The notes below the pieces were generated by a model. It was not told the origin of the DNA. It was given only the letters and a program-made list of their open reading frames with translations, and ran no database searches. The position numbers were made by a program, and so were the translations under genes. A stretch of DNA of 64,000 bases. Origin: Endozoicomonas sp. G2_1. GTDB taxonomy: Bacteria; Pseudomonadota; Gammaproteobacteria; Enterobacterales; Alteromonadaceae. Below, in pieces: positions 54,517 through 64,000 of this stretch; the stretch's first letter is position 1; each line of letters begins with the position of its first letter. The DNA lies in NCBI RefSeq assembly GCF_017744155.1, contig NZ_JAGHQT010000019.1:1-64000 (forward strand), given 5' to 3'.

Positions 54517-54726
54517 GGTACACTCTACATGTTTAGATTAAATACACTAATAACCGCTTAAAATTTGACTATAGATGAATTATTTTTATTCATCAAACTT
54601 CAACAGTTGAAATAAATTTGTCTATATTGCTCAATTGCTATTCAAGCCTGTAAAAACGGCAATATCATTAATTTTCACCGATTCAAATATTCGCTATAAT
54701 CGCCACCAATATCGCTTTTTGCCGAA

Positions 54727-57700
54727 ATGGATTGCTTAATGCCAAGCTTACGACGAATCATCCTTATCGATACCCATTTACCTGGCGTGGTCGAACTTAA
54801 ACTCGATGGCCATACCAATATTTGTGGTACCAATGCTTCAGGTAAAACCACACTCCAACGTTTAATTCCAGTATTTTATGGTGAATATCCAAGCCGGGTT
54901 GTTCCAGCCACCCGTGATAGTTTTGAGCGTTGGTATTTGCCGCGTCAATCGAGTTTTATCATCTATGAATACGAGCGTGGTGACACAACTTCAGAAGTTG
55001 ATGATGCACAACTTTGCCAAGCGGTACTGTCGTCAAACGGCAATGGTGTTAACTACCGCTTTATTGCTAAAGCGTTTGAAATAAGCGATTACTTGATTGA
55101 AACCCAAGCAGGCCAGCACACCAGCGTCGGTATTAATGAATTGGTGCGAACTCACAAGCGCAACAATGTTTTCGCCACTAACTTGCTCAATACTAAAGAG
55201 TTTCGGGCAATTATCCAAAACGATCGCAGCGTCTTAAACAACTCATCCAACAGCAGAGAACTACTGGGTTACGCCCGCTTATTTAGCTTGAGCGAGCAAA
55301 CAGAAAGCCTGCGTCATATCGAAAAGCTAGCAAAAGCGGTGCACTCTAAAGAAGGCAAAATGGAAACCATTAAAGCCATGATAGCCGCTATTTTAGAGGA
55401 AGACGGCGTTCAGCCGCCAAGTTCAAGCTTAAATCCAAACCGCGTTGAAGATTGGATTCGCGAATGTGGTTTGATTAAAGAATTTGACAGTATTCGCCCA
55501 GAATTTGCCAAACTTGAACAAGCAGATCACAGCTTGCATCAGACCGAACAGCGTCTGGCTGAACTCAAACAGCAGTATCAGCTCGACGCCAATCACCTGA
55601 GCCATATTATTGAACAAAGCCAAGCCCAGCTCGATGAAGCAGGTATCGAACTCAAGCATCAAGAGCAGCAGTGGTATCAATTGCGCGACCAGCTCAACCA
55701 AGAACTGTCTGCCGCAAAAGCCGATATTGACAAGTTTGAAGCCGACTTAGAGCAAGTAGAGCAAGAGTTTGATCACTGGCAACAACAAGATATTGAGAAC
55801 TTGCAAGCAAACCTGCAAAAACTGCCGAGCTGGCACAGCGAACTCGATATTGCTCAAACCCGCTACAATCTGCTGACTGAAAAGCACCAAGATGTTGAAT
55901 CAGCGTTTAACAAGCGCTTGGCCGACTTAGAAGAAAAGCTCAATATCAGTCTTGAAAAGTACAATCAGCTCAAACACCAATTACAAGAAAAGCGCAGCGA
56001 GCAAAAGCAGCAAGAGCAGCTCGAACTCAACCGAATAAAGCAAGAACATCAGGTTGAAAAAAATCAGTTAGAACAAAACCATCAGCAGCAGTTAAGTGAG
56101 TTGAAAATTGCTCAAGCGGAACTCAACGCGTCAGTTAAAAATGCCGGCTTTAATGAGTTTGAACAAAGCCAGTTAGAAATGCTCGACGCCAGCATAGAGG
56201 AAGCCACCCTCAGTGAAGATAGCTTGCGTGAACAACTCTATCGCCGTCAACACGATTTTCAACAAGCCAATAGCGCTCAAAAAGATGCAGCGGCTGAACT
56301 TGAGAAAATTCGTCAATCGAGCCAAGCTCAAGAGCGAGTCATTAAGCAGATTGAAGCCTTGCTCTACCCCGGCGATGGCACACTATTAGAGTTCCTGCGC
56401 GAACACAAGGCCGGTTGGGAGCAAAGCTTGGGAAAAGTGGTCAATCCTGCGCTACTCAATCGCCAAGATTTAAAGCCAAGTGTTACTGATAATCAAAACA
56501 GTTTATTTGGCCTAACGCTCGATTTAGCGGCCATCGACAGCCCAGAATACGCGCAGTCGGAGCAAGCGCTGCAAACCCAACTAGCCGATGCACAAGATAA
56601 ACTCAGCAGATTAGTTGAACAACAGAATGAAGCTGAACAAAGCCTCACCAAAGCTAGTGAGCAAGTGCGCAATCTCGAATTAGCCGTGGCCAAAGCTGAA
56701 GGTGAATGTCGCCTTGCAGAAACCAATCGCAAGCGCGTACAACAAGAAAAATCACAACTCCAGCAAGAGTACCAACAAGCATTAGCACAGCGTAAACTAG
56801 AGGCTAAAAAGCGACTAGATAAAAACCAACAACAACAAAAACAGCTCAGCAATCAGCAACAATTGGCGCTGACCGAACTTGCCGATCAATTTCGCGAAGC
56901 AGAAACAGAACAGCAATTTCACTGGCAACAGTTAATTGGCGATACCGAAGCTGAGCTCAGCCAAGTTGACAGTCAAATTGACGATGCCAAGAAAACCGCC
57001 GAGCAAGACAAAATCGCTTGCCAGCGCTGGCTTGAAAACGAGCTTAACCAGCGCGGTGTCGATGTTGATGAAATTGGTCAATTGAAAAAACAGATCAAAC
57101 AGCTAAAAACGGATATCGATTTTACCGAGACCAATCGCAACAAAGTTAACGACTACCAACATTGGTATAAAACCGTGTTTACCGGTCACAAACTCAATTG
57201 GCAAAAAAGCTTAGAAAGCGCCAAAAAGCAAGCGAGCCAAGCAAGCAGACAACTTGAACAACAAGGTTTGGCATTTAATCAGCAAAAAGCTCAGTTACTG
57301 CAAACCAAAACCAGTTGTGAGCAAACCTTAACGCAGTCGAGAAACCAAGAACACGAGTTGCAATCGGTCGTTAAAGGCTTAAATAAATTGCACTTACCTA
57401 AGCTCGATCTGACCAATGAACAAGGCTTTGAAGCGGTAAATATTGCTCAGCGGATCAGCGAAGGTTTAGCGAAACTGCAAAGCCGTGAACAACTATTAAC
57501 CGACATTCGCGTCTACGTTGAACACTTCGACGCGCTAATTGCTGCACAAGCAGGTACGGGCTTGTCAGACACTTGGGAACGCTCGCGCGAAGAGTGTGCG
57601 ACCATCAATAGTCAGGGCATTAAAACCGTTGATCACCGCCGCTTGGTCAGCCATCTCGCTCAATTACTCAATGTTATCGTTCCGCAAAAACTACAAGGTT

Positions 57701-58506
57701 TGAAAGAGCAAGGTCGTATTTTTGGTGCCGATTTAGCGCAGTATTACAATGTCTTAGAAGATATTGATAAACGCATTGGCAATCAGAGTAAACGCATCAG
57801 CAAAGAAGTTGACGAAGAGCTATTTTTAGACGGCGTTTCCGACTCTGCGGTTAAAATTCGCTCCCGAATCAGCGAACTCGAATTCTGGCCGGCATTGGCC
57901 GAGTTTAGAAGCTTATATGAACAATGGATGCAAACTGGCGCCAGTGAATTACCTGAAGACGATTATGCTCAAAGTATGCGCCGCGTACTCAACATTCTTG
58001 GCCGCGCCGCACTGAGTGGCGGTATCAGCAAATTACTCGATATTGAACTGCACCTTAAAGAAGGCAACAGCAACTTGATTATTCGCACTGACCGTCAGCT
58101 TAATGAATCGTCAAGCCACGGTATGGCCTACTTAATCTTGTGTAAGTTCTTATTGGCCTTTACCCGTTTATTGCGCGGCAGCGCCAATGCCACCATACAT
58201 TGGCCAATAGACGAGCTTGGCACCTTGCATCAAAGCAATATCAAAAAGATTTTTGACGCCTGTCAAAACAACAATATTAGTGTGGTTGGCGCCTTCCCTA
58301 ATCCTGAATCTGAAGTACTTACCCTGTTTGACAATCGCTATTTAATCGACAAAGCGACACGAAAATTACAAGTCATTCAACCGAAAGTGAGCGCGATTAG
58401 CGAGCGCATTAAAGCCCGCTTATCTTATGAAAATCAGGCTCAAGAAAACCAAGCCCAAGCGATTAAGCCCGAGTCAGACGCTAGCCAGCAGGAGCAACAA
58501 GTATGA
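54727..58506 (+). CDS. mksB: SMC-like ATPase, MksB-type condensin subunit
   Basis: 1259 residues: N-terminal ATP-binding lobe with NICGTNASGKTTLQRL (Walker A 34-41), long coiled coils from about 240 to 900 (rich in Glu, Gln and Lys, with AQAELNASVKNAG near a hinge-like break at about 560-640), and C-terminal lobe with the signature NESSSHG (1126-1132) and Walker B IHWPIDELG (about 1157-1165). These match MksB of MksBEF, MukB-like SMCs. An ATG five codons in (54739) is equally good as a start. Followed by E and F subunits with four-base overlaps. Confidence 0.82.
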   Translation: MDCLMPSLRRIILIDTHLPGVVELKLDGHTNICGTNASGKTTLQRLIPVFYGEYPSRVVPATRDSFERWYLPRQSSFIIYEYERGDTTSEVDDAQLCQAVLSSNGNGVNYRFIAKAFEISDYLIETQAGQHTSVGINELVRTHKRNNVFATNLLNTKEFRAIIQNDRSVLNNSSNSRELLGYARLFSLSEQTESLRHIEKLAKAVHSKEGKMETIKAMIAAILEEDGVQPPSSSLNPNRVEDWIRECGLIKEFDSIRPEFAKLEQADHSLHQTEQRLAELKQQYQLDANHLSHIIEQSQAQLDEAGIELKHQEQQWYQLRDQLNQELSAAKADIDKFEADLEQVEQEFDHWQQQDIENLQANLQKLPSWHSELDIAQTRYNLLTEKHQDVESAFNKRLADLEEKLNISLEKYNQLKHQLQEKRSEQKQQEQLELNRIKQEHQVEKNQLEQNHQQQLSELKIAQAELNASVKNAGFNEFEQSQLEMLDASIEEATLSEDSLREQLYRRQHDFQQANSAQKDAAAELEKIRQSSQAQERVIKQIEALLYPGDGTLLEFLREHKAGWEQSLGKVVNPALLNRQDLKPSVTDNQNSLFGLTLDLAAIDSPEYAQSEQALQTQLADAQDKLSRLVEQQNEAEQSLTKASEQVRNLELAVAKAEGECRLAETNRKRVQQEKSQLQQEYQQALAQRKLEAKKRLDKNQQQQKQLSNQQQLALTELADQFREAETEQQFHWQQLIGDTEAELSQVDSQIDDAKKTAEQDKIACQRWLENELNQRGVDVDEIGQLKKQIKQLKTDIDFTETNRNKVNDYQHWYKTVFTGHKLNWQKSLESAKKQASQASRQLEQQGLAFNQQKAQLLQTKTSCEQTLTQSRNQEHELQSVVKGLNKLHLPKLDLTNEQGFEAVNIAQRISEGLAKLQSREQLLTDIRVYVEHFDALIAAQAGTGLSDTWERSREECATINSQGIKTVDHRRLVSHLAQLLNVIVPQKLQGLKEQGRIFGADLAQYYNVLEDIDKRIGNQSKRISKEVDEELFLDGVSDSAVKIRSRISELEFWPALAEFRSLYEQWMQTGASELPEDDYAQSMRRVLNILGRAALSGGISKLLDIELHLKEGNSNLIIRTDRQLNESSSHGMAYLILCKFLLAFTRLLRGSANATIHWPIDELGTLHQSNIKKIFDACQNNNISVVGAFPNPESEVLTLFDNRYLIDKATRKLQVIQPKVSAISERIKARLSYENQAQENQAQAIKPESDASQQEQQV

Positions 58507-59138
58507 TCACAGAACAAGGTCGGGTGCTAGAACTTTTACTTTCTGGCCAATTTATTTGTCAAATCAGCGATGAAGATGCCTGGCGCTACCTAAAAACCGC
58601 CGACAATAATCAAGCCATCGACGGCCAGCTCAACACGCTTAATCGCACACTGGCAACCGCCGCAGAAGGTGAAGTGTTTTTTGCTGCTTACCAAAGCCTC
58701 GGCGATAGTGAACGCAAGATTTTAGGCCAACAGTTTCAAGAAGTTGCGAGTCATTTACAGCCCTTGGTTGAATGGCTTTTACTGGTACAACAAGCCGCCG
58801 GCTCAGACACGCCAATTAGCCAAGGGAGCGCTATTCGCTTAACTGAAATACAAGCAAGCTTAGAGGATACTCCAGCGTTTGCCGAACAACTGGAAAAAAT
58901 ATCTCGCTACAGTTTGTTTGGCTCAACCAGCAGCCAACTCGATGGTCAACTAAAACTGGTTTTTAAACGCTTAACCGACTTGGGTTATGTCTTAAAACCC
59001 AATAGCGAAAAGCAAATTTACCTGGCAACCGGCAAAATTGATTATTTGTACGACGTGATTCGCTTTATTGACGAGACCGAAGCACTCTCGCTTGCCGAGC
59101 AAGCCGAACAAGCGGTCCAGCAAGGTAGCTTGATATGA
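58503..59138 (+). CDS. mksE: MksE-like condensin accessory subunit
   Basis: 211 residues. LLLSGQFICQISDEDAWRYLK at the start and FGSTSSQLDGQLKLVFKRLTDLGYVLKP toward the C-terminus form the winged-helix KITE-type layout expected of a MksE. It overlaps both the SMC gene (four bases) and the F gene (four bases), so the three proteins are made in a fixed ratio. Assignment is by operon position and recalled family sequence. Confidence 0.75.
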   Translation: MITEQGRVLELLLSGQFICQISDEDAWRYLKTADNNQAIDGQLNTLNRTLATAAEGEVFFAAYQSLGDSERKILGQQFQEVASHLQPLVEWLLLVQQAAGSDTPISQGSAIRLTEIQASLEDTPAFAEQLEKISRYSLFGSTSSQLDGQLKLVFKRLTDLGYVLKPNSEKQIYLATGKIDYLYDVIRFIDETEALSLAEQAEQAVQQGSLI

Positions 59139-60355
59139 ATTTGCACCAAGCAGGCGTTAGCCTGTTAAAGGCCTTGAGTCGCCACAGTGACTTAATTATG
59201 CAAACTTATTTGTCAGGCAGCTTAAACGAAAACGAGCACTCGCCAAAAGTGATTGATAAGTTAATGCAACTGGGCGTGCTATGGCGACCAGAGCCAGATG
59301 CTGAACTCAGGCTTAAACAAGCCGTGCGCAACTTACTCGAAAGCAGTTTACACGATGAGCGTAACAGGCAAATTGATGCCAACATTGGCTCATCACTGGC
59401 GGGCTTAAAAACGCTTGCTCAGCACTATAAAGAAGCGCTCCACCTGCAAAAATTCAGTGATGCCAGTGCTTACCTATCAGACCTAACCGAGCACGTTTAT
59501 CAACTGACTGAGTCGTTAGAAAACAGTGTCCGCACCTTGTTTAGCCGTATTAACAACGAGTTCGGTTACGTCGGCTCTATCGACGCGAAAATTCGCGAGA
59601 ACCAATTAGCGCAAGAGCAAGTCTCAGAGCTGTTGAATCAGCTAGAAATGTTTCAATTTGACCAACTCAGTATTGAAGCAGGCAGTAACCGAGAGCTTAG
59701 ACACTTATTGGTAGTGACCTTGCAGCAAAGCTTTGCCAAAGTGACTCGAGAACTCGCGGTTGTACAAGCGCGATTGTTAGCCCTACTTGGCAGATTCCGT
59801 GAATTTAAAGGCCGCACACAGTTACTCAAAGGTTTTTTATTACACCTTGAGCAACAACCGGATTTTGCACCGAAAAACTACAGCCAATTCAGCCAAGTGC
59901 CACTGTTGTTTAATCAGGCCAAAGCGATCATTAACCCCGCAGCGGTCGATGTTTTTTGCACAGCACAAGAACATGACTTACAAGAAATTGTCGGCAAGCT
60001 AAAAGCGATTCATCGTCATCAACAAGCAAACATTGACGATAGTGAACGCAAAGCTCAGCAAATTTTAGTCGAACAGCAGGCCGAAGTTGAATTTAAAGAA
60101 GACATCTTGAAACAAGCGGCTGAAGCATATTTCTGCCAGGTGATAGAAACTGGGCAATCGCTAACCGCGCTGGACTACTTAAAACAAAACGAATTAGCCT
60201 TTGACGCCGAAGCTTGGCTATACCAAGTGATTGGTGAGTACCAAAGCTTGCCACTCGAAGAACAAAGCTACTTTGCCATCGATACCATTGGTCATGATCA
60301 CCCTATTTACAATGGAAACTTCGTTATACAAGATCTTGAACTAGGTCTTAGGTAA
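59135..60355 (+). CDS. mksF: MksF-like kleisin subunit
   Basis: 406 residues, mostly helical. N-terminal winged helix (LHQAGVSLLKALSRHSDLIM, VIDKLMQLGVLWRPEP), a long helical middle with coiled-coil pattern (about 120-300), and a C-terminal winged helix with LAFDAEAWLYQVIGEY. A kleisin bridging the SMC heads is expected here. Some databases call relatives phosphoenolpyruvate carboxylase without reason. Third gene of the operon. Confidence 0.72.
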   Translation: MNLHQAGVSLLKALSRHSDLIMQTYLSGSLNENEHSPKVIDKLMQLGVLWRPEPDAELRLKQAVRNLLESSLHDERNRQIDANIGSSLAGLKTLAQHYKEALHLQKFSDASAYLSDLTEHVYQLTESLENSVRTLFSRINNEFGYVGSIDAKIRENQLAQEQVSELLNQLEMFQFDQLSIEAGSNRELRHLLVVTLQQSFAKVTRELAVVQARLLALLGRFREFKGRTQLLKGFLLHLEQQPDFAPKNYSQFSQVPLLFNQAKAIINPAAVDVFCTAQEHDLQEIVGKLKAIHRHQQANIDDSERKAQQILVEQQAEVEFKEDILKQAAEAYFCQVIETGQSLTALDYLKQNELAFDAEAWLYQVIGEYQSLPLEEQSYFAIDTIGHDHPIYNGNFVIQDLELGLR

Positions 60356-60397
60356 AAATTCATCAAGCTTTTTTACGACGGAATAATTAGTGGCTAA

Positions 60398-60607
60398 ATG
60401 AAAAATAAAGATGAAAAAGTTTTTGCGCTGATAGGTATTGTTTTTACGACATTACTTATCTTATATCAATTATATCGACAAGAAGTGCCTTATAAATCAG
60501 GGGGAAGTAGAACGCTTGAAAACGATCCTATTTCTTATTGGTTTGCAATCGGCTTTGATATCACCATATTTCTATACTTCGTTTATGGCTATTTAAAGAA
60601 TAGATAG
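60398..60607 (+). CDS. Hypothetical two-helix membrane protein
   Basis: 69 residues with two hydrophobic stretches (VFALIGIVFTTLLILYQLY and WFAIGFDITIFLYFVYGYL) separated by a polar loop with PYKSGGSRTL. Low-complexity AT-rich coding. Downstream of mksF by 42 bp, before a hairpin terminator; possibly the operon's last gene. Unknown and only moderately sure. Confidence 0.45.
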   Translation: MKNKDEKVFALIGIVFTTLLILYQLYRQEVPYKSGGSRTLENDPISYWFAIGFDITIFLYFVYGYLKNR

Positions 60608-60665
60608 CGCAAGCCTTTAGCGATGAATATAGCAATAAAATATATTAAAAATTAATCACAAACTC

Positions 60666-60691
60666 AGTGGGTGTAAAGATATACACCCACT
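60666..60691. terminator. Bidirectional hairpin between the mks operon and glnS
   Basis: AGTGGGTGTA (60666-60675) and TACACCCACT (60682-60691) form ten perfect pairs between two converging transcripts. T runs are short. Confidence 0.6.
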
Positions 60692-60718
60692 CTGTTTGTC
60701 TACTACTAATTTTTAACT

Positions 60719-62392
60719 CTACTGACCGCTAATTTTTGCCCAAGTATCGCGTAAACCAACAGTGCGGTTAAACACTAGCTTATCAGCACTACCGTCTTTG
60801 CTATCTAAGCAGAAGTAACCTTGGCGTTCGAACTGATAAGCCAATTCAGCTTTAGCCTCACGAAGTGCCGGTTCAACTTTCGCCGTGTTAATCACCACTA
60901 AAGATTCAGGGTTGATGACCGCGTGAAAATCCTCTTCAGCCGCTGGGTTAGGCACAGTGAATAAACGATCGTACAAGCGCACTTCTGCATCTAGACTTTG
61001 CTCAGCCGAAACCCAATGAATAACGCCTTTTGGCTTAGTACCATCTTCTGGGTTCTTACCTAAAGTATTTTCATCGTAAGTACAGTAAACCGTGGTAATG
61101 TTGCCGTCGCTGTCTTTGTCACAGCGGGTTGCAGTAACGACATAAGCGCCGCGTAAACGAACGGCTTTACCTAAGACAAGACGCTTGTATTTCTTGTTGG
61201 CTTCTTCTCTGAAATCTTCCGCTTCAATGTATAACTCACCACTAAATGGCACAATACGGCTGCCTTGGCTGTCATCGCTTGGGTGATTTTTAACGGTTAG
61301 CTCTTCTACTTGCCCTTGTGGGTAGTTTTCAATCACCAATTTAATTGGATCGAGCACCACCATTGCACGTGGTGCATTGTCATTTAGATCTTCGCGAATA
61401 CAAGCTTCCAACACGCCCATTTCAACGGTGTTGTCCATCTTAGTTACACCAATGCGTTTGGCGAATTCGCGAATTGACGCCGGCGTATAACCGCGGCGGC
61501 GGAAACCAGCAATGGTTGGCATACGAGGATCGTCCCAGCCATTAACTAAGTTCTCTTCAACTAACGCATTTAGCTTGCGCTTACTCATCACCGTGTATTC
61601 TAAATTCAAGCGCGAGAATTCGTATTGGCGAGGCTCAGACTCGATAGAAATATTTTCGATAACCCAATCGTACAAACGGCGGTTGTCTTGGAATTCCAAG
61701 GTACATAACGAGTGAGTAATATTTTCAATCGCATCAGAAATACAGTGAGTAAAGTCGTACATCGGGTAAATGCACCACTTGTCACCAGTTTGATGATGGT
61801 GAGCAAACTTAACGCGGTAAATTACCGGGTCGCGCATGCACATGAAGCTAGACGACATATCAATTTTGGCGCGCAGTGAACACTCGCCTTCTTTGAACTC
61901 GCCGTTTTTCATTTTTTCGAATAACGCTAAGTTCTCTTCAACCGAGGTATCGCGATATGGGCTGTTTTTGCCTGGCGCTTTTAACGTACCGCGGTACTCA
62001 CGCATTTGTTCGCCGTTTAAGAAACAAACATAGGCTAAGCCTTTTTCAATTAACTCAACGGCATAACCGTATAAACGATCAAAATAGTCTGACGAATAGT
62101 GAATATCACCCGCCCATTGAAAACCTAACCACTTAACGTCTTCCTGAATCGAATTTACGTAGTCGATATCTTCTTTTTCTGGGTTGGTATCATCAAAACG
62201 CAGATTACACAAACCGTTGTAATCTTGGGCGATACCAAAATTTAAGCAGATAGACTTAGCGTGACCAATGTGTAAGTAGCCATTTGGCTCAGGTGGAAAA
62301 CGCGTTTGCACGCCAGTATGCTTGCCATTGGCAAGATCAGTATCAATGATTTGACGAATAAAATTGGTTGGACGGTTTTCAGCTTCCGACAT
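60719..62392 (-). CDS. glnS: Glutaminyl-tRNA synthetase
   Basis: 557-residue class I enzyme that charges tRNA-Gln. [15 protein letters not shown] carries the HIGH motif, and VMSKRKLN the KMSKS-like loop. The anticodon-binding beta-barrels follow. The C-terminus is normal. It is single, with a terminator shared with the mks operon. Confidence 0.97.
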   Translation of the reverse strand: MSEAENRPTNFIRQIIDTDLANGKHTGVQTRFPPEPNGYLHIGHAKSICLNFGIAQDYNGLCNLRFDDTNPEKEDIDYVNSIQEDVKWLGFQWAGDIHYSSDYFDRLYGYAVELIEKGLAYVCFLNGEQMREYRGTLKAPGKNSPYRDTSVEENLALFEKMKNGEFKEGECSLRAKIDMSSSFMCMRDPVIYRVKFAHHHQTGDKWCIYPMYDFTHCISDAIENITHSLCTLEFQDNRRLYDWVIENISIESEPRQYEFSRLNLEYTVMSKRKLNALVEENLVNGWDDPRMPTIAGFRRRGYTPASIREFAKRIGVTKMDNTVEMGVLEACIREDLNDNAPRAMVVLDPIKLVIENYPQGQVEELTVKNHPSDDSQGSRIVPFSGELYIEAEDFREEANKKYKRLVLGKAVRLRGAYVVTATRCDKDSDGNITTVYCTYDENTLGKNPEDGTKPKGVIHWVSAEQSLDAEVRLYDRLFTVPNPAAEEDFHAVINPESLVVINTAKVEPALREAKAELAYQFERQGYFCLDSKDGSADKLVFNRTVGLRDTWAKISGQ

Positions 62393-62545
62393 CCAGGGAA
62401 CCTCTAATCAAAATAAAACGTTGTGTTGCACGTTTGCTTATATACGCGCAGATTAACTTAGTATATCAAGTCAATCTGCGAGAAAATAGCAACTAAACGC
62501 TTATTTTAACAATTAAAGGTAAATTTTTACGTTGGCAAAAAGCCG

Positions 62546-63016
62546 TTACGCACCAGCATTTTCAAAGAACGCCGCCATCCGATCTTTTAACTCTTGATCA
62601 GTTAAATCTTCAATATGCGTTGCAATTGTCCAAGTGTGACCAAATGGGTCTTTTACGGTACCGGTTCTGTCGCCGTAAAACTGATCGGCTACTGGACGAG
62701 TTTCAATCGCACCCGCTTCAATTGCTTGCGCTACGGCTTGATCAACATCCTTTAAATACAACATTAAGCTCACCGCGCTACCACCTAACGTGTCTGGACT
62801 AAAAAAGCCCATCTCTGGGTATTCTTCAGTTAGCATCACAATTGTGTTGCCAATTTTTAGTTCAGCATGTGCTACCGTGCCGGTCGGTGTATTGAGCTCT
62901 AAAGTCACCTTCGCGTTAAACGCGTTTTGATAAAACTCTATGGCTTGGTTAGCATTGCGCACCACCAAGTACGGATTAACCGAACGAAAACCTTTTGGAA
63001 TGGGTTTAACTGACAT
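62546..63016 (-). CDS. VOC-family protein, PhnB/YdhR-like (glyoxalase fold)
   Basis: 156 residues. VNPYLVVRNANQAIEFYQNAF, AHAELKIGNTIVMLTEE, VDQAVAQAIEAGAI and DRTGTVKDPFGHTWTIATH are typical of the large class of VOC proteins of the bleomycin-resistance/PhnB group. Small-molecule ligand unknown. Upstream of glnS, which follows after 150 bp. Confidence 0.85.
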   Translation of the reverse strand: MSVKPIPKGFRSVNPYLVVRNANQAIEFYQNAFNAKVTLELNTPTGTVAHAELKIGNTIVMLTEEYPEMGFFSPDTLGGSAVSLMLYLKDVDQAVAQAIEAGAIETRPVADQFYGDRTGTVKDPFGHTWTIATHIEDLTDQELKDRMAAFFENAGA

Positions 63017-63152
63017 TTTTTTGTCCCTTTACAACAAACTTAGTAAATAACTGGGCTTCTCAACACATGATAGGTGTTTAAAAAGCAATCGAGCTAGCTA
63101 TAGTTATATCGCAAAAAAACAGCATTTCCAGTATAAAAAAATAGCAAGGATA

Positions 63153-63605
63153 TTACTTTGAGTTATTAGTGTCTAAAGCATCAGAGGTTGGTCGGTAACC
63201 CTTGTACTTGGGTAATTGGTCAATATTATTTAACCACTTAGCTTCACTGTCACAATAAATATGGGCGTTGGGCAAAGGTATAGGGCTGTTGTCATCGTAT
63301 TTATCGATAAGTGGCAGCGGTATTTCAATGGTGTGAACGGCTCGATTATACCTTGACGTAAAACTAACACTGGCGCCGCATACTTGGCAGAATTGCCTAA
63401 TAGTTTTATTTTTCGCTTGATAAGCAACAAGTTTGTTTTGGCCGCTGAGCCAAGTCAAATGTTCTAATTTGACTTCCGCTAGCGTTGAAAACGCAGCACC
63501 GTGAAATTTTTGGCACATCCGACAATGACAATGGGCAACCGCTTGCTCAAAAACGTCAACTTTAAAGCGAATGGCTGTGCACAAGCAGCTGCCCCAATAA
63601 GCCAT
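63153..63605 (-). CDS. GFA-family zinc protein (glutathione-dependent formaldehyde-activating type)
   Basis: 150 residues with the zinc pattern of the GFA family: Cys in SCLCTA, the cluster HCHCRMCQKFHG and CQVCGAS. LIDKYDDNSP and YCDSEAKWLNN are common family elements. Only a few members act on formaldehyde; others have unknown substrates. It directly follows the BLUF gene (11 bp), probably one transcript. Confidence 0.83.
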   Translation of the reverse strand: MAYWGSCLCTAIRFKVDVFEQAVAHCHCRMCQKFHGAAFSTLAEVKLEHLTWLSGQNKLVAYQAKNKTIRQFCQVCGASVSFTSRYNRAVHTIEIPLPLIDKYDDNSPIPLPNAHIYCDSEAKWLNNIDQLPKYKGYRPTSDALDTNNSK

Positions 63606-63616
63606 TGCAACTCGCC

Positions 63617-64000
63617 CTACACCATATCTACGGTATCTTTTAACGCCAACATCAGCTGATGTGCGCTTTCACCAGACATTTCATATGGATTGAACTCAGG
63701 TGAGCCAGAAAACAGCATATTTACATCGCGAGTTAAGGCAGTATATGGCACATACCCCATGTGCCAATGGGAAAATTCACGACGATTAATTTCTTTATAA
63801 TCGAGCATGACAATATCTTCATGGCGGGGGTCGTTTAAAATTCTGTGATAAGTCCGGTTAATCGCGCTTCTAGATCCTTCAATGCACTGTAAAAAATAAT
63901 TGCTACTAAAACACAACAGCCCTGTAACGTGATTACGGCTATTGTGTTTTCGAGCACTAGCGAGAATGTCTGTGATGTCGTCACTAGAGAACGCATCGGA
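63617..64000 (-). CDS. BLUF-domain blue-light sensor (N-terminal part outside the window)
   Basis: The 99 residues from Met (63916) plus 28 codons to the window edge read SDDITDILASARKHN, SRNHVTGLLCFS, SNYFLQCIEG and EFSHWHMGYVP, the BLUF fold that binds FAD. The conserved Asn and Gln that switch hydrogen bonds on illumination are visible, plus the semi-conserved Trp; the conserved Tyr lies beyond the edge. No EAL or GGDEF domain is attached, so it is a short BLUF protein that acts on a partner. Followed by a GFA gene. Confidence 0.88.
   Translation of the reverse strand, partial: SDAFSSDDITDILASARKHNSRNHVTGLLCFSSNYFLQCIEGSRSAINRTYHRILNDPRHEDIVMLDYKEINRREFSHWHMGYVPYTALTRDVNMLFSGSPEFNPYEMSGESAHQLMLALKDTVDMV

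Noticed and set aside
54727-60355. Complete Wadjet defence system
   Set aside because: No JetD (topoisomerase-like) gene and a different gene order; MksBEF-like complex is preferred.
1-64000. CRISPR arrays, tRNA or rRNA genes, prophage
   Set aside because: I saw no spaced direct repeats, no tRNA cloverleaf with CCA-like ends, no rRNA and no phage structural genes.

Overview
The window is a 64-kb piece of a gammaproteobacterial chromosome, most likely from the Alteromonadales (Colwelliaceae type, e.g. Colwellia or Thalassotalea). The basis is gene order and protein character: fadR-nhaB-dsbB, truC-yqcC, pgm/seqA/ybfF/ybfE/fldA/fur, dapE with a YffB-like reductase upstream, several lineage-restricted families (DUF3549, DUF3301, DUF3718, DUF2788) and moderately AT-rich, marine-type coding sequence. 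This is recognition by eye; no database search was run.

Layout. 1-132 is the cut end of an IS3-type insertion sequence. 193-6670 holds yfbV, a long intergenic region with DnaA boxes and clustered GATC sites, an ACT protein, the yffB-dapE-M15 peptidase-DUF2897 group, a 199-bp MITE-like element, a DUF3718 gene behind a c-di-GMP (GEMM) riboswitch, an S4 RNA-binding protein and a Kelch protein. 6887-19919 is housekeeping: proS, fadR|nhaB-dsbB, a carbamoylputrescine amidase, mfd, an outer-membrane barrel protein, nagZ and a PsrA-like TetR regulator. 20309-22153 is an M2 peptidase lipoprotein. About 22,256-25,329 is a run of minus-strand integron gene cassettes with recognisable attC sites and no integrase in the window (a CALIN). 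25703-29039 carries a secD/secF pair without yajC plus a small exported protein. 29346-37096 has truC-yqcC, DUF3549/DUF3301/DUF805-like genes, a diguanylate cyclase, a STAS-like protein, a VOC protein and a Ser/Thr kinase. 37356-38897 is an AT-rich orphan membrane gene. 38898-39339 contains tandem Pho boxes in front of a Rho-independent terminator and looks like a phosphate-regulated small RNA locus. 39340-43210 is the branched-chain 2-oxoacid dehydrogenase operon, followed by dps, astE, pgm, seqA, then ybfF, DUF2788, ybfE, fldA and fur on the other strand. 52075-54516 has a STAS-like protein and a NIT-domain chemoreceptor. 54727-60355 is a three-gene MksBEF-like SMC operon in the order SMC-E-F. 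The window closes with glnS, a VOC protein, a GFA protein and a BLUF photoreceptor cut by the window edge.

Themes. Fatty-acid control: FadR with a likely operator, and a PsrA-like regulator with a candidate site. c-di-GMP: an intact GGDEF enzyme with I-site, and a GEMM riboswitch. Chromosome dynamics: YfbV, SeqA, the Mks-like complex and a DnaA-box region. The most notable unannotated signals are the CALIN with one frameshifted cassette, the GEMM riboswitch on a DUF3718 gene, and two putative small-RNA loci.
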